A DNA stretch of 43,493 bases from NCBI RefSeq assembly GCF_009917385.1, contig NZ_QWLJ01000042.1:1-43493 (forward strand). The letters run 5' to 3'. This document shows, piece by piece, positions 1 to 8,219 of this stretch. Position numbers and translations under genes: made by a program. The stretch is from Roseburia sp. 1XD42-34 (GTDB lineage Bacteria; Bacillota; Bacilli; Bacillales; Amphibacillaceae). Numbering within the stretch: the stretch's first letter is position 1; every line of letters begins with the position of its first letter. Below the pieces are notes generated by a model that did no database searches, was not told the DNA's origin, and saw nothing but the letters and a program-made list of their open reading frames with translations.

Positions 1-80
1 ACGCCCGCTTCTCCACGTAAAGCCTGTATATTTTATTGTGTGCAATTCCCATTTACACAAAATAGTTTATACTCCCTTCA

Positions 81-632
81 GTGATTGTCTTTTTAATTGC
101 TCCAGATTGCGTCATAACATTGAAGTATTTCCTTGGTTTTTATTTGCTTTTTATGGTTCCACCATTTATAAATCGATTAGCTGATTATTTTTGCGCAAAG
201 CTTTATATGATGCAAGAGAAACTCATTATTATTTCTCTGTTTGAGGCAAGGGAACTGCCAATCGAGGACATACTAACAATTCAAAAGGGAACCAAACCCG
301 ATATATTAAGACTGCATCCGAGCTTTATGTTCCTAGCTGAGCAAAAAGATTATACGACTGCATTTTCGACAGTAGTGCGTTTGTCTTTTCCAGGTGAAAA
401 TATTTATGTTACTCCAAAACATCCTGAATATTGGTATTTGTACTGGAAAAGCTTTGTAAAACAGGAGCAAATAGAAAAAGAAAAGGTTATTCTCCCCGTT
501 TGGCATCTAAGTAATATCAAACGATTACTATGGAAGGGTTATTACGCAATCGCGGTAAAAGGAGTTGCCGCATATACTGGGTTATTGATTATGTTAATTT
601 GGTTTATGCACCTTGGTATGTCATCATCCTAG
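81..632 (+). CDS. N-terminal part of a split M48-type membrane peptidase
   Basis: This frame encodes 183 residues: a hydrophobic start, a soluble middle (about residues 45-140) that looks like a small PH-like beta domain, and a second hydrophobic segment near residues 158-178 that stops abruptly at TAG. The hydrophobic run continues naturally in the +1-shifted frame, which carries the HExxH peptidase domain. I therefore read the two as one protein broken by an indel near 605-632, not as two genes. The start is GTG at 81, just after an in-frame TAG at 63, with no convincing ribosome site, so the true N-terminus may also be disturbed. It has no catalytic residues of its own. An alternative is a real pair of overlapping genes, or a sequencing error. 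Confidence 0.45.
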   Translation: MIVFLIAPDCVITLKYFLGFYLLFMVPPFINRLADYFCAKLYMMQEKLIIISLFEARELPIEDILTIQKGTKPDILRLHPSFMFLAEQKDYTTAFSTVVRLSFPGENIYVTPKHPEYWYLYWKSFVKQEQIEKEKVILPVWHLSNIKRLLWKGYYAIAVKGVAAYTGLLIMLIWFMHLGMSSS

Positions 633-1435
633 TTGTTTTTCTGTGGTGGCTATTTAATATGTATATTGCCGACCGAATGCTTATTAATGCTTCCGACGCA
701 GAAAAAGTAACGACAGGAAAGATCTATGATATTGCCCAGGAAATTTTTTATAAAGCTGGAATAGCGGATACCAGATTGTATATCATTGATTCTCCAGAAT
801 ACAATGGTTTAGCAACTGGTATGCATATTGGAAAAGGGACGGTCATGTTGACAAGCGAAACAGCGAAATTATCCGAATCAGCAGTGCAGGCCATTCTAGC
901 CCATGAGACGATACATGTTAAAAAACAGGATGTTATGATCAATCAAATTGGCAGAATGGCTATCTTAATCGTTTTGGTTATTTTGGTATATTTCTTTTTT
1001 GATAAACTGCGATTATTAACAGACCATATCTTCTTCATAATTATATTGCTCCAATTGCTCATGATAACTAATCTAATTTGTTTATCTATTATTGCTCAGT
1101 GGGCAGAAATAAGAGCTGATTTCTTAGGAGCAACTTTATTAGAAGGAGGGAGATCGCAGATGGCATCAGGATTAGAAGAATTGGCGGTTTCTCAAGATAA
1201 AGCAACAGAGAAGACTTTACAATATAGCGTTGACGAGCCATTACTTAGGAGTAGATCAACCGTAGATAGAGGTAACTGGATATTACGTTTTTTAGAGTTT
1301 CAATTTTTGCCACACCCTCCATTATACTGGCGAATACAACAGCTACATAAAGAACAAGATTGGAGCAGAACTTGGAAATCATGGATAGCTGCCAGGTTTA
1401 AAGAATCACTCCCTGATTTTTTGCGCAGCAAATAG
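530..1435 (+). CDS. M48 family (HtpX/Ste24-like) zinc metallopeptidase, catalytic part
   Basis: Probable integral-membrane zinc protease of the M48 family. The zinc motif HETIH lies at about residues 125-129 of this frame. It is preceded by the family-typical block with NGLATG and followed by two hydrophobic helices (about 145-190) and the third-ligand region AEIRADFLGA. The first 25 or so residues from ATG 530 are arginine-rich and unlike a membrane N-terminus, and there is no ribosome site before 530. The genuine protein probably enters this frame near 615 from the upstream frame. M48 enzymes degrade misfolded membrane proteins or process peptides; the substrate here is unknown. The peptidase identity is solid. 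Intactness is doubtful. Confidence 0.7.
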   Translation: MEGLLRNRGKRSCRIYWVIDYVNLVYAPWYVIILVVFLWWLFNMYIADRMLINASDAEKVTTGKIYDIAQEIFYKAGIADTRLYIIDSPEYNGLATGMHIGKGTVMLTSETAKLSESAVQAILAHETIHVKKQDVMINQIGRMAILIVLVILVYFFFDKLRLLTDHIFFIIILLQLLMITNLICLSIIAQWAEIRADFLGATLLEGGRSQMASGLEELAVSQDKATEKTLQYSVDEPLLRSRSTVDRGNWILRFLEFQFLPHPPLYWRIQQLHKEQDWSRTWKSWIAARFKESLPDFLRSK

Positions 1436-1564
1436 AATGGGGAAAGGTACTGTTCCAATGTCAACCGGTGAATATAGTAGGATATTAGTGCCTCTCTTAA
1501 AACATTCCTAAAATCATTATAAGAATGAATCTATATATTAATCCTTGCAAAATGAGGGGTTTAT

Positions 1565-1738
1565 ATGAATGAAATGAGTGTTGTATCAGCGATTATTTGT
1601 TTGTTTTCAACGTATCATTTATGGAAGGAGTTGAGAATTATAGGCCAAACTCATAAATCAAAACGGGATATTTGGGCGCTGTATGTCAGTTCAGTTATCT
1701 TGATTGTAATGGTGAATTTTTTATATTATTCCATTTGA
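1565..1738 (+). CDS. small predicted membrane protein, 57 aa
   Basis: ATG 1565 is preceded by GAGGGG with about six bases of spacing and opens a 57-residue frame ending at TGA 1736. The sequence reads as an N-terminal hydrophobic stretch (residues 4-17), a basic middle (KELR, KSKR) and a C-terminal hydrophobic helix (about 39-56), which is typical of small two-helix membrane proteins. I do not recognise the family. It lies 129 bases after the peptidase and may be independent. Support is the ribosome site and composition only. Confidence 0.4.
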   Translation: MNEMSVVSAIICLFSTYHLWKELRIIGQTHKSKRDIWALYVSSVILIVMVNFLYYSI

Positions 1739-2392
1739 GAATTCAAGAGGAAGGGACTTTTTAAACCACTCCTAGAAAAAATCACCTGCTTTTAATAGTT
1801 GAAAATGCAATTAATATCATTATAGTAGGATGTTGTCCCAAATTCACCTCAATAGGGTTGTTTTTTTGTGCTGATTCTTAGTTTAGGAGGTTATTCTCCT
1901 GAAAATTGAAAGATTAAAACAATCCAAACAGTAGTTTATTTATTAGTTGGATTTCCTTTTAGTATTTCTTTTAAATATTTATAAAAGAGAAACAGGATGG
2001 TTGGAAAATCGGATTGTTTCTCTGTCCATTCTCAAACAATTTTGTTTAATAGTGAATATTCGTATAAAAACCAATTGCCAATAGTCTTGCGATTTTGATG
2101 TTTTAAGTGGTTTTTTAAGGAATGCATATCTCGTTTCTATTTTTTTGATTTAGAACATTGTTATATAAAACGCTTTTAATAATGGTGTGGTCCAGTAGCA
2201 ATTAAATTACTGAGAAGTCGTTAATGTAAGAGTATAACTTGAAATTGGGTAGTTACAGGCAGTTTCATACATCCTACATCCTCCTAGCTTTATTTCCTAG
2301 TTGATATTTGGCTTTTAGTAAAGTGACATTTCGGATAAAAAAATAGTAAACGGAAAGAAATAAGATAGACCAACTATGGAAGGAGTTGAATT
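1739..2392. other. 654-bp gap without a recognisable gene
   Basis: No ORF of note is seen. The stretch contains a perfect 9-bp inverted repeat (AGAGAAACA at 1986-1994 and TGTTTCTCT at 2015-2023, 20-base loop) that could fold into a hairpin but lacks a T-tract. A T-run follows a weak stem near 1850-1870. The last bases, GGAAGGAGTTG, form the ribosome site of the next gene. It may contain decayed coding sequence, but no family could be read from it. Confidence 0.4.
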
Positions 2393-3205
2393 ATGTCTAT
2401 CTTTACTTTCTTTAGTGAACTTGGACATCGCTTTTTGAAGTATAAAGTGTATGATCTTTCAGCACAAATGGCATATTATTTCCTCCTATCTGTTTTTCCG
2501 TTTCTCTTTGTGATCTACTCGCTACTACCGTTTTTGCCATTGAGTGAAGATTATATTTTAAGACTAATTGAACCATACGCACCGGAGGCATCATATCTGC
2601 TAATTAGAAGCACGTTGGACCATTTGCTTACAAAACAAGGTCAACAGTTTCTCTCCTTTAGTCTACTTATTTCCGTATGGCTTGCTTCTATGGGGTTCCA
2701 ATCGATGAAGCGAATTCTTAACATCGCGTATAACGTACCTGCAAAGGAAAGTTTGGTGAAACAGGTCATACAAGGACTATTGCTTACCATTGGTTTTATG
2801 GTTATCTTTTTATTTTCTGTAGTTATTCCTGTTTTGGAGAGAATGCTACGAACTTATATAGCGGATATTTTTTCGAACGAAAGTTTTCAGCGGCTATGGG
2901 ATTTTGTACAATGGGGAGTAGGAAGCTTTTTAATTATCACTTTTTTCATTATTCTGTATTATTTCACGCCGAATAAAAATGTCAAGGGGAAACACGTCCT
3001 TCCAGGGGCGTTAGTTGCTACGATTGGATGGCAAATCATTTCGATACAATTTGCTTCCTTTGTCAGTAAAAACGATTATTCTGTTTTTTACGGTCAGTTA
3101 GGAGGCATTGTTGTATTAATGGTCTGGTTCTACATGTCAGCAATGATCATCATTATCGGTGGATTAGTTAACACGATTATTTTTCCTAGCGAACCCAATA
3201 AATGA
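2393..3205 (+). CDS. YihY/BrkB-family (UPF0761) inner-membrane protein
   Basis: A 270-residue polytopic membrane protein with about six hydrophobic segments (around 25-50, 85-110, 120-150, 170-195, 205-225, 235-260). It carries family hallmarks: an amphipathic N-terminus, then AQMAYYFLLSVFPFLF, and a C-terminal block with FYGQLGGIVVLMVWFYMSA. The family was once called ribonuclease BN in error; B. subtilis YfkH is a member and its molecular role is unsettled. ATG 2393 follows GGAAGGAG at good spacing. It stands alone, with the ZorA-like gene starting 136 bases later under its own ribosome site. Family assignment is secure; function is not known. Confidence 0.88.
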   Translation: MSIFTFFSELGHRFLKYKVYDLSAQMAYYFLLSVFPFLFVIYSLLPFLPLSEDYILRLIEPYAPEASYLLIRSTLDHLLTKQGQQFLSFSLLISVWLASMGFQSMKRILNIAYNVPAKESLVKQVIQGLLLTIGFMVIFLFSVVIPVLERMLRTYIADIFSNESFQRLWDFVQWGVGSFLIITFFIILYYFTPNKNVKGKHVLPGALVATIGWQIISIQFASFVSKNDYSVFYGQLGGIVVLMVWFYMSAMIIIIGGLVNTIIFPSEPNK

Positions 3206-3340
3206 GATGGTTGTAAAGCTAGCGTTTTATGGCATGAAAAATAATTTAACTATAGATTCCTTTTTCCACATTCATGAATAGTACTTGCTTTGAATATCTA
3301 TTAAGTATAAAGAGTGGAATGAGCAGTAGGAGGAGAGTCT

Positions 3341-5170
3341 ATGGTGGAATTTATTCTGGAATTATTTATGACAGAACAAAGGGTAGAGGCGATTTTAAGT
3401 CATTCCGTGATCGAATTTATTTTTTTAATATTGTTTGCAATGTTTGCAGTTGCTGTAATGATTCATCTTGTTATTTACAATAAATTGAAAAGAGTTCGTA
3501 ACTATCTTAAATCGGCTGGTCGTATGGATATCGATCCACTAACAGGATTAAAAGAACAATACACAACGAAGCAACAACAAGAAACGGTCAAGGTAGAGAC
3601 GTACGTGCAAGAACAGTTTTCCAATTGGCGTATGTTTCATGTTCCTGTTGTCAGTCTAATTAAAATGGTGCAAATGACGGTGTCTGTATTCATTTTAATT
3701 GGAGTGCTCGGGACATTTATCGGCTTAACCACTTCTTTAAGCAGTATTAATTTAGAGGGAAATGATATTGTTTCAGGGATAGCAAGTGTATTAGCGGGGA
3801 TTGATGTCGCGTTTTATACGAGTATTGTCGGAATGGGGTTTTCTTTAGTAATGACGATTTTGCTTAAAGTGCTTAATACCGAATTTATGCTCACAGATAT
3901 TATGCTAATGACAGAGACACGATTAGAAGGAGCAAAGGATAATGGCATCCAGCGATTAATTGCAAGTTCCGAAACGATCAATGAATCCATTCAGCATTTG
4001 CAACAGACAAACCAACAATCCTTTAAAACGATAGAAGCTGCTTTTGCAGGTTTTCAAAATTACATATCAAGCCTGGAACAATCAGCTGAAAATTTAGCTG
4101 CTTTTAATGACGGGCTTTCGGATAATCTGCACTCGTTCCGACTCTTATTTGCTGATATGCACGAGGTAACAGATCGTTTTGATAATGGTACGAAAAACCT
4201 AAATGAAAATTTCTCAGCCTTATTTACGTATTTTAAACGAATGGACAGCTATAGTGAACGGCAGATGAAAGCATTTGAACAGACGTATGAGAGGATAACA
4301 GAAACAACTGCTTCGCAAATCGATGGCATCCAAAGTTTTGAAGCATCTGTGGAAGATATGAAACAGTTTACTTCTTCTTTACTGGACGAGCAAGCTTCGA
4401 TGCAACATGCGTTTTCAACTGTATGTAAAAAAACGAAGCAGCTTGTTGACCAGATGGATATGCAGAATAAAGAATTTAAATCGATTTTTGGGACGGATCT
4501 GTCAACGAAGTTAACGGGTATTATCCAGCAACTAAATGAGTTATCCCGAGAATTTGATAAAATGGGAGATTCTTTAACACAGCTGCCGAACGCTCTTGAA
4601 GTCATTCATCAAACGCAGGCGGAGTATAAACATTTACTGTCTGACCGCTTTCAAGAATTAAAAGAATTTAATCGTACATTTAGCCAGCACATTCAATCAC
4701 AGGCTACGAATACGATGACATTTGAAAAGCATATGCAGGAAGCGGCGAGTTCTTTTGATCAAATGGCTATGAAAAATGGCCAATTGTTTCAAGAGATCAA
4801 TCGAACTATCTCCGAAATGACACAAGCCTTTCACCAACGAGAGAACCAGTGGGATAACAGTGTGCATATATTAAAGGATACGTTAGCAAATTATGTACAT
4901 AACTTAGAAGATTCTTTAGGGAAACGTCTGGAGCAGATTGGGCAGGCATTACAAGCTTCCATGCGCGAAACAAATCAGCAATTGCGTTCTGAATGGAATG
5001 AATTACGCAGAATGGCGGATTCAGCGCAACAAAATCAAGCAAGGGTTATGCAACAAAGCTTTCAAGATTTACAGAGGGAAATCCAGATGCTAAATCAGCA
5101 ATTAGCTGCATTTACTCAACGTAACTATGCCCAAAACAATGCTATAAGGTTGAATCAAAATGAATACTAA
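3341..5170 (+). CDS. ZorA-like MotA/TolQ/ExbB-family proton channel with long cytoplasmic coiled-coil tail
   Basis: A 609-residue protein. Helix 1 is at about 22-47. Two further helices, about 108-133 and 150-178, carry the MotA/TolQ/ExbB signature GVLGTFIGLT (121-130) and VLAGIDVAFYTSIVGMGFSL (150-169). The remaining 420 residues are hydrophilic, heptad-like and rich in Q, E and N: a long coiled-coil tail. That architecture is characteristic of ZorA of Zorya anti-phage systems and distinguishes it from flagellar MotA or ExbB. ATG 3341 has an excellent AGGAGGAG site. The stop overlaps the start of the next gene by 11 bases, so the two are translationally coupled. With a ZorB-like partner it should form an ion-driven membrane complex. 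No ZorC, D, E, F or G follows, so a defence role is inferred only. Confidence 0.78.
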   Translation: MVEFILELFMTEQRVEAILSHSVIEFIFLILFAMFAVAVMIHLVIYNKLKRVRNYLKSAGRMDIDPLTGLKEQYTTKQQQETVKVETYVQEQFSNWRMFHVPVVSLIKMVQMTVSVFILIGVLGTFIGLTTSLSSINLEGNDIVSGIASVLAGIDVAFYTSIVGMGFSLVMTILLKVLNTEFMLTDIMLMTETRLEGAKDNGIQRLIASSETINESIQHLQQTNQQSFKTIEAAFAGFQNYISSLEQSAENLAAFNDGLSDNLHSFRLLFADMHEVTDRFDNGTKNLNENFSALFTYFKRMDSYSERQMKAFEQTYERITETTASQIDGIQSFEASVEDMKQFTSSLLDEQASMQHAFSTVCKKTKQLVDQMDMQNKEFKSIFGTDLSTKLTGIIQQLNELSREFDKMGDSLTQLPNALEVIHQTQAEYKHLLSDRFQELKEFNRTFSQHIQSQATNTMTFEKHMQEAASSFDQMAMKNGQLFQEINRTISEMTQAFHQRENQWDNSVHILKDTLANYVHNLEDSLGKRLEQIGQALQASMRETNQQLRSEWNELRRMADSAQQNQARVMQQSFQDLQREIQMLNQQLAAFTQRNYAQNNAIRLNQNEY

Positions 5171-5852
5171 GTATCAGCGATTATTCAGGCAGAACCATGA
5201 TGAAGGACATTTTTGGCCATCGTTTACGGATCTACTCACAACGATTTTGCTTTGTTTTATTTTAATTTTCGTTGCTATGATGATTATCAAGTCATTACAA
5301 ATAGAGGAAATGAAAAAAACACTAGATCAAATTATGGGGGTTCGAGCCAAATTAGTTCAAGATTTAAAAGAAGAATTTAGCGGCTCTGATTTAGGAGTTG
5401 AGGTAGACGAAAAAACAGGTGCGATCATTTTGAGTACGGAAATTTTGTTTGCCTATGATAAGCATGAGTTAAAGTCTGACTCGTATACCTTTTTAGATGA
5501 ATTCGTACCCAAATATTTGGATATTTTACTACAAGATGGATACGAAAAATATATTGCTGAAATCATTATTGAAGGGCATACGGATCGAGATGGCTCGTAT
5601 TTGTATAATTTACAGCTAGCTCAAAATAGGGCTTATAGTGTTGCTTCATATATCTTAAGTAATGATTTCCCGTATAAAAACATTCAAAAGCATTTAGCGG
5701 ATAAGCTAACTGTTAATAGTAAATCCTTTTCTGATACACGAACAGACGAAAACGGAAATTATAGCGCGGAAGCTTCCCGTCGAGTGGAATTCAAATTTCG
5801 CTTGAAGGATGAAGAAATACTGGATAAAACGAGAGAAATCCTAGGAAGTTAG
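5160..5852 (+). CDS. ZorB-like MotB/OmpA-domain stator partner
   Basis: A 230-residue protein with a short cytoplasmic N-terminus, then WPSFTDLLTT (19-28), whose Asp24 sits at the mouth of the single membrane helix (about 26-45). This matches the proton-carrying Asp of the MotB/ZorB family. A linker leads to a C-terminal OmpA-like peptidoglycan-binding domain with GHTD (139-142), the NLQLAQNRA block (150-158) and SRRVEF (207-212). The gene overlaps the channel gene by 11 bases. The product is expected to anchor the complex to the cell wall and couple ion flow to movement or signalling of the long ZorA tail. A flagellar MotB is unlikely because the partner has a long coiled-coil tail and no motility genes are nearby. 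Confidence 0.8.
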   Translation: MNTKYQRLFRQNHDEGHFWPSFTDLLTTILLCFILIFVAMMIIKSLQIEEMKKTLDQIMGVRAKLVQDLKEEFSGSDLGVEVDEKTGAIILSTEILFAYDKHELKSDSYTFLDEFVPKYLDILLQDGYEKYIAEIIIEGHTDRDGSYLYNLQLAQNRAYSVASYILSNDFPYKNIQKHLADKLTVNSKSFSDTRTDENGNYSAEASRRVEFKFRLKDEEILDKTREILGS

Positions 5853-6255
5853 GTTTGCAGGTAAAATCGATGTCTCCCTTTAAAATATCAAAAGCCAGTA
5901 ACAATATTTTTAGTTAATAAAATCTTAGCAAGCAAAACGGTTAGGACTTTAGGCATTCTTATAGCTTTCAAAAAAATACGGAAGGCAAGAGAAAGGCTAG
6001 CACTATGGGTCTCTACAGCCACCCCACGGAAGGAAAAACAAGTTCCCAAAGCGGGTTATTTGCAGGCTCCTTCACTTCTAAATAATTGAATTTTAATTTG
6101 GTGAAAATTCTATTGTCCCGGCATCTAGCCTTTTCTCGGATCCAAGATATCGTAACGCACTATTTATTGTAAGTTATGCAAGTTCTTCAGGCACCTTCAT
6201 CCTGATTCAGTTGATTGTCATGTTGACAATTGGAGCAGGAGGAGGGAACAGAAAT
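5853..6255. other. gap downstream of the ZorAB-like pair, no gene seen
   Basis: About 400 bases with stops in all frames and no conserved coding signal. This is where Zorya effector genes (zorC/D or zorE) would be expected; nothing recognisable remains. The gap continues past a 21-codon ORF (6256-6321) to the end of the minus-strand reductase at 6438. Confidence 0.4.
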
Positions 6256-6321
6256 ATGCGATACTTAAACTCGTTCTTAAAAAAGCTCCTCTTTTTCAAG
6301 AACGAGAAAGCTACGTCGTAA
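6256..6321 (+). CDS. possible 21-residue peptide overlapping a strong hairpin
   Basis: ATG 6256 is preceded by GGAGGAGGG at about seven to eight bases spacing, one of the strongest ribosome sites in the window. It opens 21 codons ending TAA 6319, a basic amphipathic peptide rich in K, F and L. The same DNA folds as a hairpin: CTCGTTCTT (6270-6278) pairs with AAGAACGAG (6298-6306), extended inward by AAAAAG/CTTTTT after one mismatch. The peptide may be real, or the whole may be an RNA element. I recognise no family. Confidence 0.25.
   Translation: MRYLNSFLKKLLFFKNEKATS
6270..6306. repeat. inverted repeat/hairpin within the mini-ORF
   Basis: A perfect 9-bp stem plus six inner pairs across one A-C mismatch, with a CTCCT loop. 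It has no T-tract on the plus strand, so it is not a classical terminator in that direction. It could stabilise a transcript or be the core of a small RNA. Confidence 0.5.
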
Positions 6322-6437
6322 CGCAGACATAAAATGTGTTTCTAGCGATGATGCTACTCTTTCAAATAGAAAAAGCTTGCTTTATTTCATATAGTATGAA
6401 ACGTTTAACACTATCGGTATTTGTGTTTTTATCTTCA

Positions 6438-7280
6438 TCAAAATTCTTCATATGTTGCTGGGTCTTGATCTTTTAATCTACCTGTAGTGTGTGACAATGC
6501 TTTAATCGCTTGCATCTCCTCATCAGTTAATGAAAAATCAAAAATTGAAATATTTTCCAGTTGATGTTGGTAGGATGATGACTTTGGAATGGCAATGGAG
6601 CCTAGCTGAAAATGCCAACGTAAAATGATATGGGAAACCGTTCTCTGATGTTTAGCAGCAATCTGTTGAATCGTTTCTTGTTCCAGTACGCTGCTTGCGC
6701 GCCCTAATGGGCTCCAAGATTGCGTTTGTATATTGTTTTCCTCGTGCCACTTGCGTTGTTTTTCCTGATTGAAAAATGGATGTAATTCAATTTGATTGAT
6801 ACTTGGTTTAACGCCCGTTTCTTCTTTCAATCGATGCATGTGTTCTGGTAAGAAATTACATACACCGATCGAACGAATAAGCCCCCATTTTTTTGCATCT
6901 ATTAATGCCTGCCAAGCTTCTATATACATATCCCGTTTAGGATTAGGCCAATGAATCAGATAAAGATCGAAATAGTCAAGGCTTGCACGATATAAGGATT
7001 CTTGAATAGCTGTTAGCGCTTTTTGATATTCTTGGTAACGACCTGGTAACTTAGAGGTAATAAGAAGATTATCTCTAGGGGTGGAGCTGCGACGAATAGC
7101 TTCGCCAACAGTGCCTTCATTTTCATAGTTGTAAGCTGTATCAATTAGTCTGTATCCGAGATTAATAGCACTTGTTATCGCATTTGCACCATCACTCCCG
7201 TTTAATTTATACGTACCAAAACCAATTGCCGGCAACTTGATTCCATCATAAAGCGTGATTTGTGGAATAGTCTGACTCAT
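6438..7280 (-). CDS. aldo/keto reductase (AKR5-like, YtbE/YvgN type)
   Basis: NAD(P)H-dependent cytosolic reductase of aldehydes and ketones, 280 residues, the usual length for the family. The catalytic tetrad is visible: Asp47 and Tyr52 in LIDTAYNYENEG, Lys77 in LLITSKLP and His110 in LYLIHWP. The C-terminal cofactor-binding block IAIPKSSS is also present. The start at 7280 has an AAGGAGGA site at good spacing. It is monocistronic and converges on the ZorAB region. Such enzymes typically act on glyoxal, methylglyoxal or other reactive carbonyls; the true substrate cannot be read from sequence. Confidence 0.92.
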   Translation of the reverse strand: MSQTIPQITLYDGIKLPAIGFGTYKLNGSDGANAITSAINLGYRLIDTAYNYENEGTVGEAIRRSSTPRDNLLITSKLPGRYQEYQKALTAIQESLYRASLDYFDLYLIHWPNPKRDMYIEAWQALIDAKKWGLIRSIGVCNFLPEHMHRLKEETGVKPSINQIELHPFFNQEKQRKWHEENNIQTQSWSPLGRASSVLEQETIQQIAAKHQRTVSHIILRWHFQLGSIAIPKSSSYQHQLENISIFDFSLTDEEMQAIKALSHTTGRLKDQDPATYEEF

Positions 7281-7659
7281 TGGATATTCCTCCTTTTTAA
7301 TTCTAATTTAAGAGTACATAAAAACAGAACATAATCCAACTAAAATATAATAGGAAATAGGAACATTTGCATGGTTTAGAGATTCATGACTGTTTCAATA
7401 TAAGCATGTATAAAGTCAGCATTTTAAATGAAAGGGCTGATCTTTCCAACCATGCTTCGTTTTATATTCTGTCAAAAAACGGAGTTTATTATCAATGAAG
7501 CAGATGGAGTGTTTTACAAAAGTGGTATATAATCAAATCCACGTAAACCCTATATAAATCAATGTTCCAACTTTATAAAAAAATAAATTTGGGAAACTAA
7601 ATTTTTTTGGATTATAATGTTAAAATGAAAAGAGTATATTTATATATGTTGGATGTGGA
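7281..7659. promoter_or_regulatory. divergent intergenic region with probable promoter of the plsY-like operon
   Basis: A perfect -10 box TATAAT (7613-7618) lies 18 bases after TTGGGA (7589-7594), giving a plausible sigma-A promoter about 40 bases before the GTG start at 7660. The rest is AT-rich with no gene. The -35 match is only fair. Confidence 0.4.
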
Positions 7660-8217
7660 GTGATAACACTGCAGGGAATAATTTCGATTGCAATTGCGTA
7701 TATATTTGGTTGTTTGAATGGCGCTTACTATATAGGAAAGCTATACTATAGAAAAGACATTAGAGAATTAGGCAGTACAAACGCGGGTGCCAGAAATGCT
7801 GGGAGAGTTTTTAGTCGTTCCGCATTTATTTTTACAGTAGTAATAGATGCTATAAAAGTGATTATCCCCTTAATGATAGCTACAAATATTTTGGAAATGG
7901 ACGCTACTTTAATAGCATGTATGGCAATTGCGCTCTTGTTTGGACATTTGTGGCCTGTTCAACTAGGATTTCGGGGAGGGAAAGGAGTCGTTGTCTACTT
8001 AGCTGCAGCACTCGTACTAGCCCCGATCCCTTTGCTTGTTTGCGGTGTTACCATTTTAATTGGATATCAAATCTACAAAAATCTCAGACTTGTTGCGATG
8101 CTTGGATTTTGCACAATACCTGTAGGCTTATTATTACTTGATAGAAATATGGAATTAGCAACAACGTTTTTTATTATGTTGACTATTGTTGCAATTATGC
8201 ATAGAAATGGGGACTAA
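7660..8217 (+). CDS. PlsY-like acyl-phosphate:glycerol-3-phosphate acyltransferase paralogue
   Basis: A 185-residue polytopic membrane protein with the PlsY motifs: GSTNAGARNAGR (38-49, replacing the canonical GSGNxGATNxxR), DAIK (63-66) and GHLWPVQLGFRGGKGV (95-110). Family members acylate glycerol-3-phosphate with acyl-phosphate to make lysophosphatidate. The first motif deviates from canonical PlsY (Thr for Gly, Arg for Thr), and the gene sits in an operon with an aminotransferase fusion and an LtaS-like enzyme. It is therefore probably a specialised paralogue rather than the housekeeping enzyme. The start is GTG 7660 with a weak GGATGTGGA site. Only two bases separate it from the next gene. 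Confidence 0.82.
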   Translation: MITLQGIISIAIAYIFGCLNGAYYIGKLYYRKDIRELGSTNAGARNAGRVFSRSAFIFTVVIDAIKVIIPLMIATNILEMDATLIACMAIALLFGHLWPVQLGFRGGKGVVVYLAAALVLAPIPLLVCGVTILIGYQIYKNLRLVAMLGFCTIPVGLLLLDRNMELATTFFIMLTIVAIMHRNGD

Positions 8218-8219
8218 TT

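Noticed and set aside
1981..2030. Rho-independent terminator from the AGAGAAACA/TGTTTCTCT hairpin
   Set aside because: The stem is good, but no T-run follows on either strand and there is no gene immediately upstream, so it is left as a plain inverted repeat.
3341..5852. Flagellar stator MotA/MotB
   Set aside because: The channel protein has a 420-residue coiled-coil tail and lacks the MotA cytoplasmic domain; no motility gene is nearby. ZorA/ZorB-like fits better.
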